Source: Agarophyton chilense (Eukaryota > Rhodophyta > Florideophyceae > Gracilariales > Gracilariaceae). Taken from it: a stretch of DNA of 64,000 bases. Location of the stretch: NCBI GenBank assembly GCA_030374765.1, contig JARGXX010000016.1, positions 558,001 to 622,000 of the forward strand, given 5' to 3'. The notes beneath the pieces are model-generated. The model was not told the origin of the DNA. It saw nothing but the letters and a program-made list of their open reading frames with translations, and made no database searches. Below, one piece after another: positions 41,555 through 52,379 of the stretch. A program made the translations under genes and the position numbers. Positions within the stretch are counted from its first letter, which is position 1. Each line of letters begins with the position of its first letter.

Positions 41555-42540
41555 GCCCTCGATTTTCTGCCCGAGAGCCCTGCAGTTTTAAATTTTGTTT
41601 GTAGCAGGTCCATCACCTCTAAGGACGGTCAACCCATTCCGTCCTCGGGACTACTTTAACCGTTAGTGCAGGCTTGCGCTTTTAGGAGGGCTGCTCCTGG
41701 CTGAGCGCGTGACCTAAATAGGTCCAGCCGTCACCCGACCCCCATACAAGTGGAATAAGGTCCGGACCTTGTATCCGCCAGGTCCCAGAGATTCGTGCCT
41801 CGACAACACTACGCACAGTTACTACTGGACAGACCTTGGTGCTTTAAACACCCCGCCTTACGTCATTACGCAAGGCGCATGGTACAGAAATTTGAACAAT
41901 AGATTTTCAGAAAAACTTTCAAAAACCTAAACACCAATATCACAAAAACCGTTAATTCCGATATGCAACTTCAAAAAACTTTAAAGGACTCGATTAAAAA
42001 ACACGCAGAACCCCCAGCCAGATACGACCTTCACGCAAGCTCCCGGATTGCACTGACGATAAACTTGTGCACGTGGGAAAACCCCCTGATAACTCAATTA
42101 AGGAAATACCTTACATAATTCCGTTTCTGGACTCTAACACAAGCAACGCCAGCAAAGCCCGATGGACAACAACCCATACGGGAACTCACTTAAGCTCTGC
42201 ATTTCGTCGAACCTAGCCTTAGAAAATTAATTTTTACCAGCATACCGCAACGCCCGGTCTCGAATTAACGATAATTTAATTTTCTCAGAAAAATGAAACA
42301 CGTCTCAAGAATTCCGAAAAAAACACCAACTTGATAGGGATCACTGGCCTACGGAGGCCTGATCACTTCCCAATCCAACAGGGATCCCTCCCTGACTTAC
42401 TCCGTTAGCCAGCTTACGCTGCCCAGTCGACACCACGAGGAGGTGGAGTAAAGCTTTAGTCGACCAAACGCAGAGGCGTCAATTTTTCGTCAAGTCTCCG
42501 GAAATAATAATCCCTACGTAGGATCTAGATTAAAACATTA
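41555..42540. other. Noncoding region 5' of the DIRS-like gag
   Basis: No ORF of note is present. Several short inverted repeats (for example GGCCTACGGAGGCC near 42349) and a gag-proximal GC-richer part suggest leader and terminal repeat sequence of the element, but I could not match it to the left end convincingly. Confidence 0.35.
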
Positions 42541-43429
42541 TTGCCCAAATGATTTGCATTTATTGTTCTTTTTAGTCTAAGTTCCTTTCATTCCGATAAC
42601 ACAAAAACTTTTTACGTGATTTCATTTTTAAGACCCGTGTTTGAGATCGACACTTACGTGGATCTCCTTCAAAGAGCTCCTCTCTCACATGAAATTTTAT
42701 GCTATTTGGACAGCTCACCAATACTTTGCCACATAACATGCAAAAATCCCGCAAAGGGCATACAAGTATTTGAATAATTATTTTCGATTATGTTCGTTAT
42801 TTTTTATTCAAAGAAGGTTCTAAGTATCACTACGTTATTTTCAACCATCTGATAGAAAATGAGGTACCTAGGGTACCCATTCAACTAGTTGGGAATGGTT
42901 TTTGTGGGATACGATGAATATATGATGAAACAAATATCTATATCTATGTGCCTTAGCACAGTCTTGGAAGAGGCCGGCCTGCTTTCTGCCGCGTATGGGA
43001 TGGCGATGTAAGAGGCAAAGAGCGTTAAACGAATACTTTGAGGAGAATGTTTGTGTCCGATATGGGAAAATAAACTGGTGAGTAGTTTATAATTACTATC
43101 TGCAGGCAAGTTCGATAAAAAAAAGAGCAGATAATAACTCTTATGATCTCGTACGCGTGATCAATAACAGCAAATAGCAATAACAAACATGACAACAAAG
43201 CCAGACACAAAGAATTGCAAAAGGCAAAAGAAAGATAAAACGATCAAAAAAACATCTTAAACAATAATTGAAATTGAGAAAGCCCTTCGCAGGAACATGA
43301 CGAGATGGAATAACCTACCAAGAGAGAGACTATGCGGGTTGGCGAGACGTTGCAAAATTCGCTCGCTTTCAGAAAGAACAAAAACAGGCAAATGGAACGA
43401 TGATCGAGAGATTCTGTGTTCTCCCAGCG
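42541..43429. other. Unassigned AT-rich region
   Basis: No feature that I can support. Confidence 0.4.
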
Positions 43430-43963
43430 TCCGAGCTTTCCTTTTGTACACTATGTAGCCAAGATTTTTCCATTCATGAAAGCGTAGTCTGAGAGCTCGC
43501 TTCTGCAGCTCACGCTTCTTCATCGTGTAGAGGTAGTTTGGAAATACTCCAGAAAGATCTTTGGTTACATTTCCGATCCAAAGTCTTATGGACATCGTCA
43601 GGAAGTCCTTCCAATTCGACTAAAACTTCCAATCCACTTGGACCATCTCGAATATCACGAAGCGCGTTTGCTTTCTGTAGCTCCATCTCATTTGTGTGTG
43701 AGTATTCAATCAAAGCAGGACAGTACCAATCTGGACACATGTACCAACTGTTTTTTCTGGTTTAAGAGATCCTCTACTTCCAAAACTAAATCTGACTTGG
43801 TAGAAAAAACGCGACGCGGACATTTCCCGATAAGCCTTAACTTATGAGTACATCTTGCAATGGATTCTCGAACCAAACCGAAAACTCCACCGTTTATCTC
43901 ACTGCGACGAACACTTGTCCAGTTGTTTTGACGTCCAATACGTTTTGCTCCGATCTTTTTCAC
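43430..43963 (-). pseudogene. Ty3/gypsy integrase C-terminus and chromodomain fragment
   Basis: The minus strand carries KLRLIGKCPRRVFSTKSDLV and EVEDLLNQKKQLVHVSRL, which match the GPY/F-type end of gypsy integrases. After a shift comes GLEVLVELEGLPDDVHKTLD, a chromodomain-like strand pattern, and then a helix (YLYTMKKRELQKRALRLR). It is a short, frameshifted relic of a lineage different from elements 1-3. Confidence 0.5.
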
Positions 43964-46133
43964 CGTTAATTGAACAGTCTTATGAGTATCATGTAGTGAA
44001 TGGTTCTACCGATCTGATCGATCCCCAGTTTTACTGTTTGTAGTTTAGGCTGCCCTCTATAGGCAGCCAAACTATCCTCCAGCTTCAAATCACTGATCAC
44101 AGGCTATTCAAAAGTTGTATGTAGTTCCTATGGTTTTGGATACAAACTTTGTGCCACTATTTCGATACAGTTCCTACAAGCTGTAGCCGTTCTTTTCCGA
44201 TTGTATCGATCAATTCTCCAACACTTCCTGCGAGACTTGGTTCTGGTTTGTTTGTGATCTTTGAATGTGGTAGATTTCGGCGTTGGGGAGGTTAAATACT
44301 TACACTTTTCATTTGTCGTTCTTGTTCTTTAATAGAATGCAGTGTGTGTCCGTCCACACCCATATCTGTTTGACGGCGAACTAAAGTGTCGAAGGCTTTT
44401 TGTGAGGCGCACCTCAATTGTATGAATGTTTTCTTTTTTATGCGTCAAAATCTAAAACCTGCAAAAGCAAGGTACATCCTCATGATACCGATCAGTAATG
44501 CACGTCGCGTGCCCACTAGGATATGCATCGCAGTACAACGTGCAAATGAGGGTCGAACGTATCGCTCAGCTTCAAAAGGTTACAGAAATGGTGCCGAATT
44601 GATGGCCAATTCAAAGGTGTTCTCATCCGAACGTATTTTAATTCTTGAGTGCGGACGTCGTCCAGAACAAGACCTGCTCGAAAGAGGATGGTTTCACTGT
44701 CCGCTACTGTACTAGTTGAGCTCGGTTGTTGATTGTGCGGATAGCACAGCACAAACTCAAACTCTCGACGCAGCGCAAAGTGTGCTGTCCATTGTCTGCA
44801 GAAATAAACATGGGGCAGCTGAAAGGCTGCTAGTCTGAAACTGCATCGATATGGAAATGCAAAGGAATGCGGATGGTGCTATGCTTCGTACCTCGCGGTT
44901 GGGTGATGAGAGCACGACTCTTGAAAGCGCACATGAGAGGTGTGCACCAATGAGGTGTAAAATGCGTCGAGCCATATGTACAGTAAAAGGTTGCTGGAAT
45001 ACGCTTGAATACACAATGGCGGAAGTGCGTACACGCAGAGTGACGTGGTTGCGCGCTGTCAACGGTAACGGCAACTGAATGGGGTAGCAATCCTAGCCGT
45101 TGTGTGACATGTGGATCAAGTCAACACCAAATACGCGCCGTAAATAGTTGCAGCTCTGAGAAATTGGTTGGGCGATGCAACTGCACATGCAATTGAAGCC
45201 GCAATCTACAAGATTCTCAAGATTCTCAAGATTCGGTGAATCCCGGATCACGTCACGTCGACAAGCACCTCGAGACACCGCCCGCTGTCCCCACAGGTGA
45301 GCTTTTTGCCAACTCTCCTGCCATTGCGCGCTCTCTTGGTTTTCGTCAGCACACTCACCTTCTTCCGACCATGCAGCGCTCAGCATGTAACGAATGTGCG
45401 AAGGGTGCATACACTTAATCGCCCCTTTGCATCATCACCACTTTCGATCACTGAACATAACCGCTCCGTCTTTACCACAAGTATCACAAAAAGACTACCT
45501 ATCTCCTCTACAGAATCACCTATTAAGAATACCTGCAGTCACGAGCCCACACCCTCCCGTACGCCCCATCGTTCGCACCATATTTCCCTTCAATATATCC
45601 CTTCCGTTACGTCCGTTCATTCTTGGCCATAGCCAATCCATCCATGGTTCTCAAGAGTATCGTATACATCGACTCAACCTCAGTCACAAGCATGCGCCTC
45701 CATATTCGAATCTTGTTGTCCTAGTCCCGCCACTTGTGCTCGCTGCCCTTTCTTATATTCAGTATAATTCTACCCACCTCTTCTGATGACTTTATTCATA
45801 GAGACCTTGTCACGCGGCCACCGCAGCCTATCGCGTGTTCTTTTAATTGTTCCTCCTCTCCATGTGCCTTATTGGCTCTATTTCAGGCTCACGGCCTGAC
45901 TCCCAGATATCGAGAGCCGCATTCTGGCTGTTATCCGGCGTCACATGCGGTCACTCCAATGCCACTTAGTCTCGATCTTGCTGTTTGCACACCTCATTAT
46001 CACTCACATACACCACAACCCACAAGATTCGATTATTCTCTGCCACTCCTTGTAAGACCAAACCACTCTTCGCATCCCCTTTCCAACACCTTTTCCCAAA
46101 CGCACAAGCTCTCGTAGCTGCCGGTTTCATAAC
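43964..46133. other. Region upstream of the alkaline phosphatase gene
   Basis: No gene is recognised. A 9-bp tandem repeat (AAGATTCTC, three copies near 45208-45234) is present. The last 700 bases before the ATG are pyrimidine-rich and likely contain the promoter and 5' UTR, but I see no definite TATA box at a fixed distance. Confidence 0.4.
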
Positions 46134-48344
46134 ATGAAGTTCGAGGCCTTGCTTCTCGCTTCCGTTGCTCTCTGTGCATCTGTGTACGCTCTCCAGAATC
46201 CGGAGCGTCATTTTGGCTGCCCGCCAGGCAAGAACGCTTGTATCTATCCTATTGATGAAGCCAATTTGCAATGCGAAACATTCTTTGACTTCCAGATCGC
46301 TCTTCACATCCCCACTAATGCCACCATTAACAAGAACTTCCGCCACACTATGGACATCAAATTAGGTCTCCCGTCTGGTGATGTCCTCACCCCAGAATCT
46401 CTCTTCGGTAAAGAGCCTAAACTCAGGAAATGGGCCCTTAAAATCTTTAAGGATCAAGCTGATGAGAACCCTCAAGGCTTTGATTCATACGCCGTTATGT
46501 ACCGCAATGTCATGATCCACAAGAAGTATGGAAAAGGTCCTGTCAAGGTCACTGTCTCTGCCCGCGGTGTAACCACCGAGGTCACCTATATTGTACGCGA
46601 GCCCTCCAAGAGACGCGCAAAGAACGTCGTTCTCTTCGTCGGTGACGGTATGGTCCTCCCAATGATGGCCGCCGCACGTCTCGTCTCCCGTGGTATGGTC
46701 CACGGCAAGTACAAGGACCTTCTGAACATGGAGAAAATGCCATATTTCGGTCTTCAGAACCCCTCCGGCGTTGATTCCATCATCACCGATTCCGCCAACT
46801 CAGCTACCTCCATGAACACCGGGCAAAAATCTTCAGTGAACGCCCTCGGGGTATACGCCGACTCTGGTGATGATGACTTCGCCCACCCGAAGCAAGAGAC
46901 TATCGCTGAGCATATCAAGCGTAAGTTCGGTATGTCTGTTGGTGTTGTCACCACTGCTGAGATTCAGGACGCCACCCCAGCCGCCGTCTGGGCTCATGTT
47001 CGTCGCCGCACTGAAAAGGCCGCTATCATTGCCCAGGCTATCAATGGCTGCAAGGACTGCGTGTTGCCGGTTCAGCCAGATGTCATCATGGGAGGAGGTG
47101 GCAGGTACTTCAAGCCTGATCGCTCCGTCGATGGCTCTGACATGTACATGAACTATTCTGCCAAGGGTTACACCGTGACTCACACCCGTGCTGAGATGTT
47201 GGCAGCCGCTGAAGATGAGAGCACTGAGAAGCTTCTCACTGTATCTCACAACGGAAACATGGACGTGTGGCTTGACAGGAATGTGTACACTGACAACATG
47301 GACGATGCTGACAACTCGCCTACGGTTGATGGTCCAGCTCCTGTTGACCAGCCCAACCTGGACGAGATGGTTATGTCCGCCATCAAGGTCCTTTCCAAGA
47401 ACGAGAACGGGTTCTACCTCATGGTGGAGGCTGCCTCTATCGACAAATCTGCTCATTCCCTTGATGTTCCTCGCACACTTTCTGATTTGATTGAGCTGGA
47501 TAACACCGTTGGCCAGGTTAAGGCGTGGGCCAAGGACCATGGCGATGATACGCTCATCATTGCCACTGCCGATCATGGTCATGGTTTCGATGTGTTTGGT
47601 ACGGTCGATACCAAGATCTGGGACGATGCTGTAGCTGCAAGCGAGGACAGTCCGGTATCCGATGTTTCCAACTACTGCGGTGCTGTTGTGGACAACAATG
47701 GCACCGTTTTCAATGCGTCTGTCGAGGAGACTACTGGTATGACTATTCGTGAGGCAAACCGAGCTCGGCGTGCCGCCATTGGTACCTACTCCGACGCCGG
47801 CTACCCTGACTATGTGGACAGTGACGGCGATGGGTTCCCGGATACATGGGACGTGCGTACTACACTTGCCGCTGGAATGAACAATTTCCCCGACCACACT
47901 GAGGATTACAAGGTCTCTACCTCTATCAGGACGCCGGCCTTTCGAACCGGTCTTGGTTATTTCAACAATCCGGAAGATGATCCGAACGGTATTTTCCTTT
48001 CCGGTAACATCGGTCCGGACGGCTCCACTGGTGTGCATACCATGCAAGATGTTGGTATCTTCGGATACGGTCCAGGCGCTGAGAAGATTGGTGGCATCAT
48101 AGACAACACCGAAGTGTTCCACATCATAGCATCAGCTCTTGGTTTCGGTACCGACGGTGAGATGGACACGGATGAGCATTTGTACAGCGACGTTATTAAG
48201 TGTAGGCATGATGATGAGATGTGCCATTGCGGTGAGGTGGCAGCAGGCTACGCCTGCGCTTGCAACCGAAATGGACCGATTGCATTCGTTTTGCCGACCA
48301 CCAAGGTTTGCTACTTCAAGGATGGAAGTTTGATGCCGATGTAA
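46134..48344 (+). CDS. Secreted alkaline phosphatase
   Basis: This intact, intronless 736-codon gene encodes an alkaline phosphatase of the PhoA family (PF00245), which releases phosphate from organic monoesters outside the cell or in the wall. A signal peptide is clear (MKFEALLLASVALCASVYA). The catalytic core starts after an N-terminal domain of about 140 residues. It shows metal-binding D171 (LFVGDGMVLPMM), nucleophile S220 (ITDSANSATSMNTG), the EAASIDKSAH motif (E432, D437, H441), TADHGH (D480, H481) and a late His in TGVHTMQD (H635). An Asp-rich loop DSDGDGFPDTWD (562-573) resembles a calcium-binding repeat. The C-terminus is Cys-rich (CRHDDEMCHCGEVAAGYACAC). At 736 residues it is longer than bacterial PhoA (about 470). 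All key residues are present; this is the one clearly functional host gene here. Phosphate-dependent control is plausible but not visible. Confidence 0.93.
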   Translation: MKFEALLLASVALCASVYALQNPERHFGCPPGKNACIYPIDEANLQCETFFDFQIALHIPTNATINKNFRHTMDIKLGLPSGDVLTPESLFGKEPKLRKWALKIFKDQADENPQGFDSYAVMYRNVMIHKKYGKGPVKVTVSARGVTTEVTYIVREPSKRRAKNVVLFVGDGMVLPMMAAARLVSRGMVHGKYKDLLNMEKMPYFGLQNPSGVDSIITDSANSATSMNTGQKSSVNALGVYADSGDDDFAHPKQETIAEHIKRKFGMSVGVVTTAEIQDATPAAVWAHVRRRTEKAAIIAQAINGCKDCVLPVQPDVIMGGGGRYFKPDRSVDGSDMYMNYSAKGYTVTHTRAEMLAAAEDESTEKLLTVSHNGNMDVWLDRNVYTDNMDDADNSPTVDGPAPVDQPNLDEMVMSAIKVLSKNENGFYLMVEAASIDKSAHSLDVPRTLSDLIELDNTVGQVKAWAKDHGDDTLIIATADHGHGFDVFGTVDTKIWDDAVAASEDSPVSDVSNYCGAVVDNNGTVFNASVEETTGMTIREANRARRAAIGTYSDAGYPDYVDSDGDGFPDTWDVRTTLAAGMNNFPDHTEDYKVSTSIRTPAFRTGLGYFNNPEDDPNGIFLSGNIGPDGSTGVHTMQDVGIFGYGPGAEKIGGIIDNTEVFHIIASALGFGTDGEMDTDEHLYSDVIKCRHDDEMCHCGEVAAGYACACNRNGPIAFVLPTTKVCYFKDGSLMPM

Positions 48345-50884
48345 AGCATGTGGAACGGATTGTGATAATTGAAAGAGAGAAAGATGCCGCTGAAGAATGG
48401 TAAATTGTTTCGTAGTCTTATTCGTTTGTGTTTTCTTTCTTAACATTGTCCATTTAGCTCAATGGTAATTTCTTTGTCCGAGCTGCGTCCGCTATAAAAG
48501 CTATCTTTTCTTTTAAGTAATGAAGCAAGTTTGCAATTCTGCCACCACCGCCTTGATGCGAGAGAAAAGTTTTTGAATCCGAATGTCTCAGCTCATTCGT
48601 AGTTCTTTGTGCAATGCGCCGCCCTTCCATGGAGCAACGCGCGTTCGACGCAGTGGATGATTTGCTTTTTCCATGCACTATCTATACAGCGGATTGGCTT
48701 TACTTTTCACTAAACGGTCGATGACGGAACAAGCACAGGATGCAGTTTTCACCACCGTTTTCTTTTTGTACAGATGGCCAGGTATCCGTTGCTGCGGCTA
48801 TCTGTAATTTTTCTGATCTCAACGACGATAGATGAGAGGCCTCGAAGCCAGATTTTTGCCTGAACGAGTTTTCGCGCCTGGCCGTGTAACTGCTAGACAA
48901 CGAGGGATGTCGGTATGCTTTACTAAAGGCATCTGGGTAGAGCTCAGTCCGGCTGAAGTGGAAACAAGCTTTGCTCGTCAGAATTTTTGGAGAGCTGTTG
49001 AAATCCGATTCAATGATGAGCACGTGTACTCACGCGAATGCTTCAGAGGACATTTGATTGAAATTGCCTCTAACCAGAGAGCGTTGTTTCACAGAAGCTC
49101 TTCATTTCTAACGAAACTGGTCTACCACGTTCAAAAGAGTTTTAAAAAGGTAAGGGAAAAGTGGGAAGAGTCGGGATAATGTGATTCGAAAAGAATCAAT
49201 CAGTTCTTTCAAATGACTGCTGCTAGAGATCAGAAAATGGATTCAAAGCGATTTCTAGGTTTTTTAATATATGCAAAATAGGTACACCACAAGAGGATTC
49301 GGACCTCCTGTGGGCCGCTTCGAAGTGAATCGGAGCTGTAGAGGATAGACGTGTAGAAGGAGTGGTTATAGTCGATAAATAATAATATAATTGTACTTGT
49401 CTGCGTCGAAAAAAGGATAGTTCCGGACGCAAGAGTGACGATGAGAAAAGAATTTCTCACAGATGATGGATAAAATCCAGGCAGGTTATGGAGGAATCGC
49501 TGGAGATCCAGAAGTCCCAGTATAGTACAAGCGCAGAGAAAACCAATCGCATCACGGACCGGGCAGAGGAGAAAGCACAGGTGTTTAGACATCGTCATGC
49601 CCAGCGCGCATCCATGTGAGAAGGCACTAAAGTTTGTTGACGAGATATAGAAGTTCGGGTTTGTTCTTCTCGGACGTAACAAAAAGCGTTTCAAGACATA
49701 TTACGACAGGTTTATCGACGGTGACAGGGTATCTAGAATTATGGAACGGAAGGGGGATGATTAACTATTTTTGCTGTTTCTTTTTTCCTGTGGTAGATAT
49801 AGGACTTAGCTTAACGTACATATCTTGATCACGGTGACGTATTTTGATACGTCACTGGGTGGTCGAGGGAAATATCACACAGCTTTGGGGCATATGTAAA
49901 TTGATTTGTAGACAAAACTTTGCGCACCTCACTATTTTTCCTTTTGAAATGCACTTCATGGTCGCCTGGCTGAGCCTACGTGAGCATAACTACAATTTTT
50001 CTTATTGCATACAACGTGCTACAAGAAGAGAAAATGTAGTCATGATCAAAGTGAGGTGGTGTTTGGGAACCGAGGCAACGCTGAGCGTATTTCTAGTTCC
50101 GATTACAGAGAACAGGGTAGTTATCGCGAGAATTGTAGAAGCCTGCAGATTGCCATACTCGAAGTTTAGCATTGAAGCAACAGATATCATTCTCCGGCGT
50201 AGCCCCTTGCTCTTGATTACCTCGGCAAGTTTTTCATGTTTAGTTGATAACGGAGAATGCATCGCAGTCCGATAGCATCAAATATGCCGTCTCCACAAGT
50301 TTGATGACCAGCGTTCTACCAAGCTCAAACTCCTTGATTTGTTTTGCCTACTTCCTCCATTGAGATACACTTTAACTCCTGGTCCTTATGATCAATGGAG
50401 AAGTTGTTAAGGTTTATACACGGCAAAACGATATCCGAACTGATTGCCACTGAGGTCTCCAGCTTGCTTAGAATTGTCAAACGCGTAAACAGTATTGCGA
50501 ATGCCTGTTATACATGCTTTCGGAGAGGAGAGAGGTAGGCGTGGAAGGATCTTCCCGAAAATGCTTTACCCGAGATTGAGGAATCGGTAATATTAAGCTT
50601 TCAGTACATAAATATGTCTCATTCCCCTCAATCTAAAACTGGCTCTGACGCTTATCACTAGGGACCCTTAAATTGAAGATACCCGTGACGCAGTTTCATA
50701 TTTATACATAATCTCTTGGGAAATGTACCCAATCTAAGTCGTCCGCAATTAACTAATTTTGCAAGTTGTGGGCTTATGACACAGTGGTTGAACGTGCAGA
50801 ATAGTCACCAGGAAGGAAAAAATATAGTGCCAACTCACTCATAATGTCAAGTATGGCCTGAAGATCAACGCTCGTCATGCTAAC
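48345..50884. other. Unassigned region downstream of alkaline phosphatase
   Basis: The 3' UTR must lie at its start. A 115-codon plus-strand frame at 48832-49179 (MRGLEARFLPERVFA) and one at 49844-50275 have no recognised domain. No RNA gene or repeat is evident. Confidence 0.4.
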
Positions 50885-51967
50885 TTGATTTATGTTTCCT
50901 GCGTAATATGTCGATTATGTGTAGTCTTCGAATGTGAAGAGAAGCCAGGCAGGAAGAGGAAGGCAACCGATAATGTAAAAAACATCACCTCGTTTGTCAC
51001 CTCCAACTACACATCACATGTAGAAGGTCAGAATTCAAGGAAGTGGAACGAGTGCCAGGACTTAAAGACCGACAAGGAGGGGAGGGTCTTCTTTGAAGAT
51101 GTAGGTGGGCCTTTTTGGATCATGGGGACCTCTCACTTCGAGGTTGACAAAACCATTCGATTCCTCAAAAACGCACGAATTGTCGATGTCGTCATTGTAT
51201 ATCTTCTCTTGCATCCCGATGATGTCCAAGCCGTCATGCGCGGACGAGCTCTCTCTTTGTTCGAGCGACCTGAATCTGCTGGAGAACGATGCTCTGGAGA
51301 CTTTTTCGTTGACGGTATATTGGATCGCGACGAGTTTTTCGGGGAGATAAAGACTTCCAGGCGCTGTAACATTCTTGTCATGTTTGCCGTCTGTGAAGCG
51401 ACGTTTGGCATGGCCGCTGGTCTTATGAATTGCACTCGTGAAGAGTCTGGCATTGCCATGTATGGCGGCTGTAGTGAGGTTTTTGCTTCCAACTATACCC
51501 GCGTCGTGTGTGAGGCAAGTCTGCAGATCGTTTCTGAATGATTGAGTAATACCTGGGCCTTCTCAATAGCTCTTGATGGGTCCACGCATCAGAGCATTTC
51601 TTATCTCGACTTCTGTGTTAGTTTCCAAATGAATTCCGTTCTACAATACATCCATTTGATGACATTTTCGCTTTTCGGGCGTCATACTGGTGAGGCGATA
51701 TTCGGTACTCTTTCCAAGTTTGTAGAAGCCGCCGTTGCATGCTGGAAAACCTGCACTATCGCTGGGGCTACCAGCAGAGATGAGAATATGACCGGAAGGA
51801 AAAGCATCCTTACTTCGCGCCTCCAGCAAGTCTGTGAACCAGGATTGATTCTAATATGGTGTGGGCTGCCCCAGCTTGATCTTGTGATGCAAGACGGGTA
51901 CTTGTCTGCACTCAACGAAGATTTCTATTCTACTTTGAATGGCCTGATCGGAAATCTCGGCCAATAG
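50885..51967 (+). pseudogene. hAT-like transposase remnant with in-frame TGA
   Basis: The frame holds KPGRKRKATDNVKNITSFV and HVEGQNSRKWNECQDL, then after a TGA (51539-51541) continues unchanged with SNTWAFSIALDGSTHQSISY, YIHLMTFSLFGRHTG, ENMTGRKSIL and LIWCGLPQLDLVMQ. The W.FS.A.DGSTH, HL..F..RHT, MTGR and WCG.QLD signposts fit hAT-like transposase-derived proteins common in protists. Further similarity (MRTTCPK, NTRCVTKF) runs past the next stop to about 52035. The C-terminal dimerisation region is missing. Confidence 0.5.
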
Positions 51968-52310
51968 CAGAGTTTTGTCAGCGATATGAGGACAACATGT
52001 CCCAAGGTCACTAACACTCGATGTGTAACAAAGTTTATTCTCTGAGGGTCGATGCCGAAATTATCTTTTGCGAACCAAGGTGAGTGACCAATTTAAAGGT
52101 GTCCCGTCAGTCTCCTCATAGCTTACGACTAGAATTAGAATTAAACTATCGGGCCCTGCCCACACTGTACGTTCTTCAATTCGCGGGAGTTGTGAATCGA
52201 ACCGAACTGTTCGAATGCGTCCCAGCAACAAAGACTCTTTCTCGTAGATTGAATGCAATTTCGGACGTCCTGTCCTACCTAAAAAGACCTATAAACCATA
52301 ACTCTTCGAT

Positions 52311-52341
52311 TCAACACAGAATCAAAGATTCTGAGTGTTGA
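52311..52341. repeat. Imperfect palindrome
   Basis: TCAACACAGAATC-AAA-GATTCT-GA-GTGTTGA can form a hairpin of 13 bp with a 2-base bulge. It lies just outside the gypsy remnant at 52380 and might mark an element end. Confidence 0.5.
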
Positions 52342-52379
52342 AAATTTGCACTTGAGTGCTCCGTGTTAAATCGTATTGG

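Larger units (their letters stand above)
36700..42000 (-). mobile_element. DIRS-like retrotransposon with tyrosine recombinase, interrupted by a solo LTR
   Basis: On the minus strand the order is gag-like ORF (40460-41554), reverse transcriptase and RNase H (to 38474), then a tyrosine recombinase (to 36758). This is the DIRS layout; no integrase or LTR of its own is present. An 836-bp solo LTR of the element 1 superfamily (37633-38468) sits between RNase H and recombinase. One frameshift near 39046-39137 lies between RT and RNase H. Outer terminal repeats were not established, so the limits are approximate. Confidence 0.82.

Noticed and set aside
36640-42330. Possible terminal repeats of the DIRS-like element (TTTTTTCAGAAAACTGA near 36665 versus TTTTCTCAGAAAAATGA near 42282)
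   Set aside because: Similarity is only about 65% in AT-rich sequence, not enough to define element ends.
46833-48122. 429-codon antisense ORF inside the alkaline phosphatase gene
   Set aside because: It mirrors codon bias of a well-conserved sense gene and has no independent support; unlike the element 2 antisense ORF, it overlaps sense coding sequence and has no second homologue here.
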